64,000 nt of DNA, taken from positions 5,564,112 through 5,628,111 of the forward strand of contig NW_022098049.1 of NCBI RefSeq assembly GCF_002288925.2, read 5' to 3'. The DNA comes from Delphinapterus leucas. Its lineage: Eukaryota; Chordata; Mammalia; Artiodactyla; Monodontidae. A program made the position numbers and the translations under genes. The notes under the pieces were generated by a model. That model worked only from the letters and a program-made list of their open reading frames with translations, was not told the origin of the DNA and did no database searches. Positions 1 through 10,760 of this stretch are shown here, piece after piece. Position 1 is the stretch's first letter; each line of letters opens with the position of its first letter.

Positions 1-2409
1 GACGGAAGGAAGGGGCTTTCGGATGCCAATGGGTGTGTTCACTGTGCACTTTTCTCATCCCCAGGCTCTGGACTGGCAGCGAGTTTGGGCGTTTGGGGTG
101 GGGGGAGGGGAAGAGGGTGACATCAAATGGCCCTTGCAGGGAGATAATTCTGGATTTGTGCTCTTGCTGAAAAGCGTGTTATTATCTAACCTCCCAATAT
201 AGACCCCGTCCCGTCGGTACGGGTTTGGATCCGCAGAGACGGTCTGGAGGCCCCTTTTGCTAACCGAGAGGTCTGTGAACCATACGATGCGACCTCCATC
301 CTCTGACCGTCTCCTCCCCCTTAACCCCTACAAGGTGATTTCCGAAAACTCAGCAACTCTGTTTCTTGAAACTTTCTCAGCTTTTGCATTGCACTTACCG
401 ATTTGCCGGGGCCCTCACACCCCTATCATGGTAATTCTTTTGGCATGGATTGTTGATTTGGTTAGATTTATCCTCCCTGGGCTAATGTGCTCTTATTTAT
501 GCCAGTGTTTGTGGTCTGGAGTGTAGACTCTCGGGAAGGGCAGCCATGAGGCTGCATGTGTTCGGTGCGCGGATACACCATGAATTTTCCTGAGAGTTGG
601 CAGGCATGGAATATTCTTGTGTTCACTCGAGCCCCTGATTTCAGGCCCTTCTGTAAGTTGGGAGAAGAGAGGAAATCCCTTGTGAGGGGTTTTAGGGAGA
701 AGAGGGTGAGGTTGTGGTGTTTCCTTTCTGGTCTTCTGTTCTCCAGAGAGAGGCTGGCAGCCCCGTCTCATCCCTCCGTTCCCCCACCACTTGGCGTCCT
801 GGCTACTGGAGCTGTTTAGTTGCTGGAGAAAACCCTGAAGAAACGTGTGTTTGTCTGCGGTGGCTGGGCGGGGCTCTGAGGAGGTAGGGACTGCATCTGC
901 TCTGCTCCTTGTCATAGGGTGTCGCAGGCCTCTTTTGCATATTGGCAGCGACAAGTTGAGGCTTGTTCATTTGACACAGTCCTGTGGTCACAGCGAATCT
1001 CTCTAAAGCTCTAACCAGTGGAGAAGGGGGTTGTATGGATCCTCTGAACTCTGAGTGGGACTTCCTGAAAGATTTATTAGGAGAAAAACCTTCCTGGAAG
1101 CAGCAGAAGAACAAACACAGAATCTCTGGCTGGGCAGAGCCTCGTGGCCTGGTCTCCACTATCTGGGAGCAGTTACATCTTGGAGGTGAGGAGTGCCTCG
1201 TGGTCTGAGGCCTTGGCACGAGGGCCCGACTGGAATTCCATGCATGGGTCTGGTGATGGAAAGGCTCCGTGGGTGCAGGGCCGATCATAATGCTGTACCC
1301 AGTGAACTCCCCGGGGGGATTTGTTATGTGATCACATTTTTGTTTTGCCTGGTTAAGCGTGGTTTTTATTCTTGTTGTTGCTTTGCCGACTTTGAGTGCA
1401 GAATTTTGCATAAACCAGGCTTCCCCTGAAAAGTAGAAGAAATCAGTTTCTTTTTCTGGTTGCTTTTCCTCTCTCTTCCTCCGTCTCCTCTCCGTCCCTC
1501 CCCCATGCTGTCCGGTTTGTCCTTTCTGACCAGGGCTGGAGCTTTTCTGGACTGGAAAGAGGGAGTTTTTCTCAGCTCTGAAATATCAGAACTCACCCCC
1601 TCCCGCCCCCTCCAGCCCCGCAACTGATTTCTGTGATTGCTGGTCTGAAACCCGGTGATTCTTCACCGTCCATATCCAGTTGATCTCTTGTGCTTTTAGC
1701 TTCTTTTTCTTCCTCCTAAATGGCAGGCAGGCAGGCTGGGTTTGGGAGTCTGTGTCCCAGGGCCTTCTGCCTGCCCGGGATGGACAGTTTTCTCGGACAG
1801 CTCAACGAAAGAACCTCCTGGATGATAAGACAGCCTTCCTTTATTCCTCTTTGTGTGATTCTCCCTGAATTTGGTCACACCAATGGCGGTGTTGACCCTT
1901 TCCTGCGGAAGTGAGGACCTGGGATAGTTGCTGGTCCATATTCTTTGGCGAGGTAGCCGCGGGCCTGCTAACGAACGGCCGCACTTCACTGTGTGTTAGA
2001 TGTCAGATGGCTTCCTGGATGCTCAAGCTTTTTACTTTGTATTTCCTTTCCTAGTTGGCTGGAGACATGGCATTCTCCCTGTTTTGTTTGTTTTTTTTAA
2101 ACTCCGGATGCTGGTTTGTAATCTCTGTAAGAGGCCAGGACTCCTCCTTTATATACCCTGTGTCTGTGGTGGGGTGGGGGGAAACCCTGAATCAAGATGG
2201 AAACAGAGCAGCAACGTGGAATAATTTTGACCGTAGATGAGTTCCGTTGATGGTCACTTCTACCCCTTCCCTAGAAAACCTCAGAAACTCTAGGCCTTAC
2301 AGGAGAATGCTGCTAAAATGGGTCCTTTGACAGGTTCTTCCTCTATCTCTTCCGTTTTTCTGGTCCCCAGTAATCTAAGGATCTAATAACAGTAATAGTA
2401 AGTGATAAT
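1..2409. other. Unique non-coding DNA, no recognised feature
   Basis: No repeat, exon or RNA gene is recognisable here. Open frames are under about 200 codons on both strands and show no family motif. The only compositional oddity is the pyrimidine-rich tract near 1462-1504. Confidence 0.6.
1462..1504. repeat. Pyrimidine-rich tract
   Basis: Almost every base is C or T on the plus strand, with two isolated G interruptions. It is low-complexity sequence rather than a polypyrimidine tract of a recognised exon, because no coding exon follows it. Confidence 0.6.
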
Positions 2410-2417
2410 AATAATAG

Positions 2418-2545
2418 TTTCTTTCTTTGTTTTTTTGGCCGTGCCGTGTGGCACGCAGGATCTTAGTTCCCCCACCAGGAATCGAACCCGCACCCCCTGC
2501 AGTGGAAGTGTGGAGTCTTAACCACTGGACCGCCAGGGAAGTCCC
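2418..2545 (-). mobile_element. CHR-2-like tRNA-derived SINE
   Basis: The head reads inward from the right end as 'gggacttccctggcggtcca' on the minus strand, followed by a box-B-like 'ggttcgattcc' and a T-rich left end (the A-tail). The 8-bp 'aataatag' occurs at 2410-2417 and 2546-2553 as a TSD. Diagnostic of Cetartiodactyla. Confidence 0.9.
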
Positions 2546-2654
2546 AATAATAGAAGTAGTTTCTATAGTAACATTGAAATCGTATATCAGGCCAAGCATG
2601 TTCTTCCCATTTCATGCTCGCTATAACCTCACCAAGGCAGTTATGATAAAATGT

Positions 2655-2745
2655 CTAGCAGTGATGGAGTTCTTATGACGGGCCAGACTCAGTTCTAAAT
2701 GCTTTAGATATGTTATCTCATTTAATCTCCCAACCATCGCATAAG

Positions 2746-2779
<34 letters not shown>

Positions 2780-2925
2780 CACTGTTTTGCAGATGGGGGA
2801 CCCACAGCTCAGAGAGATTAAAAATATCCCTACCCTCACCGCCAGGTCACACAGCTAAGGAGTGGCAGAGCCACTGGGATTTGGACCTGGGCCATCTGGC
2901 TCCCTGGTTCTCTAACCACTCCTAG
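2655..2925 (-). repeat. MIR SINE
   Basis: The MIR core is recognisable: a 'cagatggggga' block, a 'ggtcacacagctaaggagtggcagagcc' type block (shortened here) and a 'tctaaccact' end. An ATT trinucleotide run interrupts it. Confidence 0.85.
2748..2779. repeat. (ATT)n microsatellite inside MIR
   Basis: About ten uninterrupted ATT units. It expanded from the short 'attattatt' that MIR consensus carries at this point, so it is a repeat-born microsatellite. Confidence 0.95.
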
Positions 2926-3940
2926 AAGTTAGAGGACAGTGAAACTAAAAGCAAGCAAGGATGCTTCTTGGCCTGGAGCGGGAGGGATCAAGTGTGTTCC
3001 CCAGTCTGCCCTCCTCACCCGGCACAGATGGAAACCCCAAACCCTGTGTGAAGACACTGCCTGCTCTGGCTGCCAGCCCGTTGCACTAACACTGGGGTCA
3101 GGAAGTCATGGGAGGGGGGCTGCAGTGTTTGAAAAATTCTGGACGGGGGTCTGGGGAGCCTGCGCAGAGCCTCAGTCTTGGTGTGAAATCTATGGGCATT
3201 TGCAAAACGCTACATCCAGGCGTCCTGCCTGGCTTTGTGACCAGCATATAATCACTGTGAACATTCGGAGCAGATGGGAGACAGAGCTCTTTCTGCAAAT
3301 GATCACATACCCTTCCCCCGATCCCCTGCCCCCGCCCCCCAAACTATCTGAGTACCTGTCTCTCTTCTGCGTGGGTTCTGGTCCTGTAGCAGCCCTAACA
3401 ATACAAGGATTGTGGTGGCCCCTCTCCCAACCCTGTCATTAGAATCGAAAACAATGCCAGCCCATAAACACAAGATTCACATACACGAGGTCAAAATGGT
3501 CTCAGTCACTTTTTAATTCCAGAATTCTGAATGTTTTTCTTTTATTTTCTCTTCCTCTTTTTTCTGAGGGGGGCAGGCAGGGGTATGGGGTGTTGTTTTG
3601 CTGGTGCCTGGTGGGTAGTCTGAGCCCCAGGGTTATTTGTTGACCTGCCTCTTTTCCCTCCTGGACCATGCATTTCTTGGGAGCAGCAGGGGGCGGGGAA
3701 GGGGTGGGGGATGCTGGCAGTCATCTTCATCTGGTGGCTCACTCAGCCCTGGGACTTTGTTGGATCAGGTGGCTGCCAAGAACTGCTTTATTTTCAAGGA
3801 AACAAGCGATGCCCAGTCTCCAGTCATTGTCTTCTTAGATGTGAAACAGCCCAACAGGGTGGGAAGCAGAGGGTTTGCCCTGAGGGAAGGGACAGGGAAG
3901 AAATGAAGGAAGACTGAAAGCGGCAGAAGGCACCTGGGTC
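2926..3940. other. Unique non-coding DNA
   Basis: I see no exon, RNA or recognisable repeat. A T-rich stretch lies at 3531-3560. Confidence 0.55.
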
Positions 3941-3944
3941 GCCT

Positions 3945-4140
3945 GAGACCTGGGTTCCTTTGGGGCAAGTTACCTGACCTCTGTAAGCCTGTTGACTCGC
4001 CTATGAAATGGGGATGGTAAAGCACCAGCTTCACTGGTGGCTGTGAGGAGGAAATAGGGGATGAACAGCTGGCGGGTGTTCAGCACAGCGCCTGGGCTCC
4101 TGGTAAGTGCTCAGCAAAAGTTAGCTAATATTATTACTGT
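3945..4140 (+). repeat. MIR SINE
   Basis: Plus-orientation MIR landmarks: 'ggcaagttacctgacctct', then 'atgaaatggggatggtaa', then 'taagtgctcagcaaaagtta' at the 3' end. The tRNA-like head is missing or decayed. Confidence 0.85.
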
Positions 4141-4379
4141 TACAATTATTGGGTTTTATTACTTCCTGTGGCTGCTTGGAGTGGTGGTTTCTGAATACGT
4201 TGTAATGCGTAAAGGTAACATTCTGGTTACATAGATCATAAAATGGCAGTGACTTCACTGTTCTTTGCAAGCATCTGAACAAAATACTGGCTAATAGATG
4301 TAAGAAAGAGATAGGAATGGGGAGAGGTCTCAGAAAGGAGAGGAATCAGAGGGTGCCCCTCAGGTGTCAGCCTGCTTTT

Positions 4380-4700
4380 ATATGTATATATAAAGTTTTT
4401 TTCTTTTTTTGGCTGCGTTGGGTCTTTATTGCTGCGCGCAGGCGTTCTCTAGTTGCGGCAAGCCGGGGCTACTCTTCGTCGCGTTGCGCAGGCTTCTCAA
4501 TGCGGTGGCTTCTCTTGTTGAGGAGCACGGGCTCTAGGCATGTGGGCTTCAGCAGTTGTGCACGCAGGCTCAGTAGTTGTGGCGCACGGGCTTAGTTGCT
4601 CCGTGGCATGTGAGATCTTCCTGGACCAGGGCTCGAACCCATGTCCCCTGCAGGACATTGGCAGGCGGGTCCTTAACCACTGTGGCACCAGGGAAGTGCC
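4380..4700 (-). mobile_element. Long CHR-type tRNA-derived SINE
   Basis: A full element of about 320 bp. The A-tail shows as a T-rich left end and the tRNA head 'cttccctggtgccacagtgg' reads in from the right. A 14-bp TSD 'gtcagcctgctttt' is exact at 4366-4379 and 4701-4714. It has an 'aggac' insertion after the 'tgcaggg' block. Open frames here are repeat sequence, not genes. Confidence 0.95.
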
Positions 4701-4894
4701 GTCAGCCTGCTTTTGCAGGTTACGTCAGCTCTCGCTGCTGCTGAGAGGAGAATAGTTTCCCCCTCCCAGGGATGATGCAAAGCACTTAGCACAGTGGAAG
4801 TAAGCTCTTGAGGAAGACATAAAAATGATTGTTATTCTTGGTTATTCTTCAGGGCTCCCTTTCCCTGGTAATTTGGCCCTAACATTTGCTACTC

Positions 4895-5085
4895 TGTTTA
4901 AGATGGATTGGTTGAGCCATACATTTACTGAGCAGTTGCTGGGTGGCAGGCACTGTTCTAGCTCCTGGAGATCCAGCAGGGAAGAAAAGAAACAAAAATC
5001 TTTGTCCTCCTGGAGTTTCCATTCTATCCAAGCCACACAGTGGGGACAGGGTGGTCCCCACAGGGAGTTGGGGAACGGATAGAGG
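4895..5085 (-). repeat. L2 LINE 3' end
   Basis: Antisense L2 tail landmarks: 'atttactgagcagttgctgg', 'caggcactgttctagctcct' and 'gtcctcctggagtttccatt'. Strongly diverged. Confidence 0.7.
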
Positions 5086-5291
5086 CAGCGCAGACAAAAA
5101 CTACACCGACTCCTGACACCACTGTATTAGTAGATGTAAGGTGCTTAGCACAGGGCTGCCATGTGGTAGTGACTATGTAAGTGGTGGTTGCTATATTTAT
5201 AATTATTGCCTTCCTTTGGGGGCTGCCTCATAAAATAGCAACCTCCCTAACTCCCATTTCTATTCCTGAGTCTCACTGTTGTCCATAGTAC

Positions 5292-5673
5292 TTGTTATGG
5301 ACTGAATGTTTGTGTTTTTCCAAAATACATATGTTGAAATATTAACCCCCAATGTGATGGTATTTAGAGATGGGGCCTTTGGGAGGTAATTATGGATAGG
5401 TGAGGTCATCAGGGTGGGATCCTTGTGAGGTGATTAGTGCCCTTATCAGAAGAAATGCCAGGGAGCTTGCCTTCTCTCTCTGGCCATGTGAGAACACAGC
5501 AAGAAGGTAGTTGTTTACAAATCAGGAAGAGAGCTCTCATCAGAAACCAGATTGGCCAGAACCTTGGTCTTGGACTTCTAGCTTCCAGAACTGTGAGAAA
5601 TACATTTCAATCATTTAAGCTACCCCATCTGTAGTATTTTGTTATGGCAGCCTGAACAAACTGAGACAGTACT
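5292..5673 (+). mobile_element. MaLR solo LTR (MLT1-like)
   Basis: It starts 'tgttatggactgaatgtttg' and ends near 'aacaaactgagacag', the ends expected of an MLT1-type LTR. It also has the internal blocks 'ggggcctttgggaggtaatt' and 'tccagaactgtgagaaatac'. About 380 bp is normal for an MLT1 LTR. No internal retroviral genes lie beside it, so it is a non-coding solo LTR of an ancient endogenous retroelement. Confidence 0.85.
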
Positions 5674-5743
5674 AATCGTTACCTGATATACCGTATATCT
5701 GTCTTCTCTCCTGAAATTGTAAACTCTGTAGGGCTGAGGGCTT

Positions 5744-6410
5744 CATTCATTCATTCGTTCATTTATTCATTTTCATCAATTCAGCACATACTTATTGCAT
5801 GCCTACTCTGTGCCAAGCAGGGTTCTAGGTGCTGGGAATGTGGAAAGGAACAAGAAAGATGTTGCATGAATGGTGCTTGCATTGCAGCTGGGGTAGACAT
5901 TGGGAACAGCAGACATAATAAACTGAGGACATTTACAGTGTATTTGAGGGTAATGTGTTCTATGGGAACAAGTGGAGCAGAGTCAGGGTCTGGAGGGCTG
6001 GGGTGGGCTGCAGTGTTAAGGTGGCTTCAGGGCAGCCTCTGTTGACAAGCTGTTACTGGAGCAGCCTTGAAGGAGGTGAAGGGGTTAGTCTTAGAGCATG
6101 GTGTTCCTGGCCCAGGGAAGAGCCAGGTTCGAGGCTGAGGGCAGGGGTGGGCCTGTGAGAGGGAGAAGCAGGATGAAGAACGGATTGGAGTGGTGAGAGC
6201 AAGGTGGACAGAGGTGGAAGGGGAAACCAGAGCAGTGTTCAGCGGCGTTGCACGTGAAGTCTCCAGGCCTTTCTAAAAGACTCTGTCTTGTGCACAGTAA
6301 AATGCGGAGCGACTGAAGGGTTTAAAACAAAAAGCTGATTTGCTCTGATTTAGCTTTCAAAATGATCAATCTGGCTGCTGTGTTGAGAAGAGACTAAATC
6401 TAGGCCAGAA
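5744..6410 (-). repeat. L2 LINE 3' region, long antisense copy
   Basis: It starts with 'ttcattcattcattcgttca' and 'tgcctactctgtgccaagca', the reverse of the L2 3' end, and continues to 'gcggagcgactgaagggttt' and 'atgatcaatctggctgctgt', deeper L2 3'-UTR blocks. The copy is unusually long for this region. Confidence 0.75.
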
Positions 6411-6521
6411 GTCAGGACACCCGGGTCAAACTGCAGGGGCTGCAGGTGCTGGTCCAGGCTGGTAGTGGTGGACAAGAGCTTCTGGACTGCTCACTGTGGT
6501 ATCCCCAGGCATCTAAAAGTG

Positions 6522-6875
6522 CCCTATCCAATGCAGTAGCCACTAGCTTTATGTGGCCGCTGAGCACTTGAAATGAGGCTGGTCTGAATGGAGATGTACT
6601 AAGATTTCAAAGACTTAACACAAAAAAAGTGATATATATTCCGTAACATCTTAAGGAAAAACCCGAATGAACTTTTAGGCTAACCCAATATCTCATTACT
6701 GAATTCGTTAACGTTAATTACGTGTTGAAATGGTATCTTGGATATATTGGGTTAAATATGATACATCGCTAAAATTAATTTCACCTGTTCCTTTTTTTTT
6801 TTTTTTAAATGCAGTTACTGGAAAATCTAAAGTTACCCGTAGCTCAAATTCCATTTCTATTGGGCAGTGTAGCTC
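6522..6875. mobile_element. Short dispersed repeat with inverted ends (copy 1)
   Basis: The left end 'ctatccaatgcagtagccac' mirrors the right end 'ttctattgggcagtg', so the ends form an imperfect inverted repeat around an AT-rich middle. The same architecture recurs at 20157-20473. This resembles a non-autonomous DNA transposon; I do not assign a family name. The T-run at 6791-6806 is internal. Confidence 0.6.
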
Positions 6876-6899
6876 TACGACAACGCCTGGGCCGTGATA

Positions 6900-6996
6900 G
6901 GCATTCAGTGAATCCAGAGTGAGTGGGTGAGGGCCAGGCACAGGGGATCCTGCACGGAATAAGGAACCATCCCTGTCTTCAAGAAGCTCCCAGTGT
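6900..6996 (-). repeat. L2 LINE fragment
   Basis: The blocks 'ggaaccatccctgtcttcaa' and 'gaagctcccagtg' match the antisense L2 3' end. The SINE at 6997 interrupts or truncates it. Confidence 0.55.
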
Positions 6997-7285
6997 GGGG
7001 ACTTCCCTGGTGGCGCAGTGGTTAAGATTCCGCCTGCCAATGCAGGGGACCTGGGTTCGAGCCCTGGTCCAGGAAGATCCCACATGAGGCAGAGCAACTA
7101 AGCCCATGCGCCACAATTACTGAGCCCACGAGCCACAACTACTGAGCCCGCGTGCCACAACTACTGAAGCCCATGCTCTGCAGCAAGAGAAGCCACCACA
7201 ATGAGAAGCATGCTCACCACAACAAAGAGTAGCCCCCGCTCGCCGCAGCTAGAGGAAGCCTGCGCGCAGCAACGACTGCTGACCA
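6997..7285 (+). mobile_element. Long CHR-type SINE, 3'-truncated
   Basis: It begins with 'ggggacttccctggtggcgc' and carries 'gggttcgagccctggtcc' (box B region) and repeated 'ccacaactactgag' blocks. It breaks off after 'gcgcgcagcaacga' with no A-tail, so the 3' end was lost or rearranged. Confidence 0.88.
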
Positions 7286-8063
7286 TAGCAGCTGGGAGGC
7301 AGGGAAGACAGGTGGAAATGGAGCTGCAGGCAACTAGGTCTGGTGTGACTGAGAAGGCTCGAGCAGGAGGGACGTGGGAGATAGGTCTCCAGTCTCAGCG
7401 AGGGCCTTGCAGACAGGGAACAGAGAGCTGAGGACCCTGGGCCTTGGGACTGTGGCTGAGGTGGGAGAGGCAGGAGTGGCCAGTGGGTCAGCCCCACCTG
7501 CTGGCCCACTGGCCACTTAATGACCAGCAGAAGTGATTTAAATGGGTCCTGCCAACCCTGGGATTGTAACCAGGAGTAAATTCCCAGGTTTACATTTAGA
7601 AGGATAACAAATGTAATAGAGGATGGGTCTTAGGAGGGAGGTGCCTGAAATGGCCCTGGGTGGACAGAAATGTAATTAGGGAAATTTGAATGATCTTTCC
7701 TCTGATGAAAAAAATACAAGCTTATCTCTAAAAATCTGGGGGGAAATGTCTATAAAGATAAGTATTATTTCTTGAGTTAAATCCAATCACTGTTTTGTCT
7801 TTACTGTTGCTTTTTTAAAAAAAGGTTGTAATTATGGTATGTATCAATATGTTTGTGTCCTGACTTTTCTTAGTTATCATTAAGTTGTAAGCATTCCTGA
7901 ATATTATTACATATGCTTTTGTCCATGTCATTTTTTATTGGGTAGATGATATTTCTGCAATGCTTAGCTCATAATAGAGCTACATATAGCTTATATATAT
8001 AAATTTTCTATTTTTCGTTTCATTTTTTTGATAAACTCCCCGTCCTAGGATTATTGCATCATA
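7286..8063. other. Possible L2 remnant, then AT-rich old-LINE-like DNA
   Basis: 7286-7480 has the purine-rich look of antisense L2, continuing the fragment at 6900. 7700-8050 is AT-rich and vaguely like decayed HAL1/L1M. No exon seen. Confidence 0.35.
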
Positions 8064-8077
8064 GCATCTCACTATTT

Positions 8078-8409
8078 ATTTATTTTTGGCTGCGTTGGGT
8101 CTTCATTGCTGCACACGGGCTTTCTCTAGTTGTGGCGAGCAGGGGCTACTCCTCTTTGCAGGGCGCGGGATTCTCATTGCGGTGGCTTCTCTTGTTGTGG
8201 AGCACGGGCTCTAGGCACACGGGCTTCAGTAATTGTGGCATGTGGGCTCAGTAGTTGTGGCTCGTGGGCTCTAGAGCGCAGGCTCAGTAGTTGCGGCACA
8301 CGGGCTTAGTTGTTCTGCGGCATGTGGGATCTTCCCAGTCCAGGGCTTGAACCCGTGTCCCCTGCACTGGCAGGCATATTCTTAACCACTGTGCCACCAG
8401 GGAAGCCCT
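8078..8409 (-). mobile_element. Long CHR-type SINE
   Basis: A full minus-strand element with a T-rich left end, several 'ctcagtagttgtgg' internal blocks and the head at the right. The exact 14-bp TSD 'gcatctcactattt' is at 8064-8077 and 8410-8423. Confidence 0.95.
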
Positions 8410-8604
8410 GCATCTCACTATTTTAAAAGTTTTAGTTAAATATTGTAACTCACGAGATTTGCACTGAAGGCAAATTTGCTATTATCTGGTGAGATGCGTG
8501 ATGTTTGTTGCTGTCCATGATACACTGTGTCGTGAACAATTAAGTATAGTGTGTATTAAATGCTAGACACATGTGCGTATGCACCTGTATTAGCTTTTTC
8601 TTAG

Positions 8605-8925
8605 CCTCCATTTCTCTAGCAGATATTTGTGGGATGCCTGTTGTGTGCCAAGCACTGTTCAGGGTCTTGGATGTTCAGTAGTGATCACAACAGATATGGT
8701 ACCAGTTCTAAAGGAGCTTATTACTTAGTGGGGAGACAAGCAAACATACACCAAAAAGTAACACTACTGTAAGGAATATGGAAGAATATGAAATCGAATA
8801 ATGTGGAAGATCGTGTGTATGAGGTGAGGGGATTCACACTGAAATCCTACATTTGAGTGAGACACGAAGATTTGGGGGAAGTTAACCAGAGAAGGAGCAA
8901 AGCACAAAGGAGAAGATTGATAAAT
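8605..8925 (-). repeat. L2 LINE 3' region
   Basis: Landmarks: 'tttgtgggatgcctgttgtg', 'ccaagcactgttcagggtct', 'ctaaaggagcttattactta'. It runs into an A-rich stretch at 8940-8970. Confidence 0.7.
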
Positions 8926-8981
8926 ATGACTGTATAGGAAAGAAAAAAAGACTAAGAAAAAAAAAAAAGAACAGCTTTAAT

Positions 8982-9128
8982 AATAAAGAATAAAGAGTTC
9001 CCCAAAGTCAACAACAAAAAAACCAAACAGCCTCATAGTAACGTGAGTAAAAGATATGAACAAACAGTTCTCAAAAGAAGAAAGCAAAATGGACAGTACA
9101 TGTGGAAAGATTCCAAATGTCCCTAATA
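8982..9128 (+). repeat. Old L1 fragment
   Basis: It resembles the sense end of L1: 'aaagtcaacaacaaaaaaac', 'agatatgaacaaacagttct', 'aaaagaagaaagcaaaatgg'. It is directly followed by L1-type sequence in the opposite orientation. Confidence 0.65.
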
Positions 9129-9570
9129 TAGTCAGGTGTACTGAGGTCTGATCTGTAGACACTAGAGTCCACCCTGTTCAGTAGACAGCGCTAGGTGGGT
9201 TGATAAATGCACACAGCTGTGTAACATAGTCATGTAATCCTCGTCATGAAGATACAGAACATCTCCATCCCCTGCCAAAGTCCCTCCTGCTTCTTTGTAG
9301 TTAACCTCCTCCCTGACCCTCAGCTTCTGACAATCACAGATTTGTTTCCTGACCTCATGGTTTGGTTTTGCCTTTCGTGTATAAATGGCATCGTCCAGGA
9401 TGTAGCTCTTTGAGACTGGTTTCTCTCCTGCAAGTGAGATCTTCCACCTTGTATGTGTCAGTCGTTAGGTGGATTAGATTGCAGAGAAGTGTCCTGTTCT
9501 CTGGATATGCCACTGTTATCCATCTTCCAGTGGAAGGACACTTGCGTTGTTTCTGGGTCACATCTTTTCA
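9129..9570 (-). repeat. Old L1 fragment, opposite orientation
   Basis: Antisense L1M-type blocks: 'cagaacatctccatcccctg', 'gtataaatggcatcgtccag', 'gatatgccactgttatccat' and 'tggacacttgggttg'-like 'aaggacacttgcgttg'. The junction with the plus-strand L1 piece near 9128 is an inversion or two independent insertions. Confidence 0.65.
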
Positions 9571-10043
9571 CGTTTTAAAACGTGCCAAAAATAGGAAGTC
9601 TGACGCAAGTCTTGGGGAGGCTGTGTGGGGCGTGGGGTCCCCTGACTCAGCTAGCGAGTGTGGGGTTGCTTGAGAGGCCAGTTGGCAGAACGCAATGAAA
9701 TCAAAACATACGTGCAGCCCCACGCCTCGGCACCTCTGAGAATTCACAGCTCATGTTATGTGTTGTTGAAGGATACTTCGAGGTGGGTGTGAATGTCTAA
9801 AAGAAAACGGACTGGAAGGATCTAGATCAAATTTGCTCTCATCCTCCTGGGAGGGAGGAGAGGATGGGGCTGGTGGTGACGGTCAAAGGCTACTTTAACT
9901 TTACCTTTCATGTTTTATAAAAGAAGAATATAGGCACATATATCACTTCTGCATTTTGAAAACATATAGTAAGGAAAGCAGACCGTGTGTATATATGACC
10001 ACACGTTCATGGTTGTAAATTCAGGGTTTTTAAACTTTCTTTT
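9571..10043. other. Unique non-coding DNA
   Basis: No recognised repeat or exon. Confidence 0.5.
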
Positions 10044-10057
10044 AAAAACTAGTTTGA

Positions 10058-10180
10058 AGGGACTTCCCTGGCGGTCCAGGGGTTAAGACTCCGAGCTTCC
10101 ACTGCAGGGGCTGCGGGTTCAATCGGGAAACTAGGATTTCACATGCCACCAAAGCAAACAAACAAACAAACAAACAACAA
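10058..10180 (+). mobile_element. CHR-2-like SINE
   Basis: The head 'gggacttccctggcggtcca' opens it, then 'cttccactgcaggggctgcg', and it ends in an (AAAC)n tail. The exact 14-bp TSD 'aaaaactagtttga' is at 10044-10057 and 10181-10194. Confidence 0.94.
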
Positions 10181-10194
10181 AAAAACTAGTTTGA

Positions 10195-10760
10195 GGGGGA
10201 GATATTCTAGCCCGAGAGAACAGCATGCATGAAGGACCCAAGGCAGGAAAAAGTTTGGGAAGCGCATGATGTCAAGAGACTCCTGTGGGTGGAGTGGAGT
10301 GAATGTCCAAGGGTAAGAGACACAGGACCTGGACAGGGTCCAGGGTGGGCAGGTGCCTGGTCTTGGAGGCCTTAAGCACTAGTCCAGGCCTCTGTGGGCT
10401 GCTGAGTGGGGCGGAGGCCTGGTTTGATTGACATTTTTGCTCGGTAGACAATGGATTGGATGGTTGACAGTGGTAGTTGGGCCCGTTTGGAGGCTGTGTG
10501 GCAGCCATCCAGATGAGGACCCTGGACCCTGGCTCTAGCAGTGGAGAGGGGGAGAAGAGGACAAATTCAATATTTATTTTGGGGAGAGAAAGGACTTCTG
10601 CCTGGAGGGCAAAGTTGTAAGGGATCCAGGTGGGACTGAAGAGGTAGCTGAGGACCTTCCAGTCCCCGTGAGGAGCTTGGACTTTATCCCGAGGGCGGTT
10701 GGGAACTGTGGGAAGTTTTGAACAGGGGCAGGGACGAGATCAGAGTGGCATTTCAGGGAG
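10195..10760 (-). repeat. L2 LINE 3' region, long antisense copy
   Basis: Characteristic antisense L2 blocks: 'agaacagcatgcatgaagga', 'gaggagcttggactttatcc', 'gttttgaacaggggcaggga'. The SINE at 10058 sits at its left edge. Confidence 0.75.

Noticed and set aside
2418..2545. tRNA gene, from box-A/box-B-like sequence
   Set aside because: The box-like motifs belong to the tRNA-derived heads of SINEs. No cloverleaf with intact stems was found here or in the other SINEs.
5292..5673. Endogenous retrovirus with genes
   Set aside because: Only LTR-type sequence is present; no gag-, pol- or env-like frame lies next to it or next to the LTR-like repeats at 25315 and 53025.
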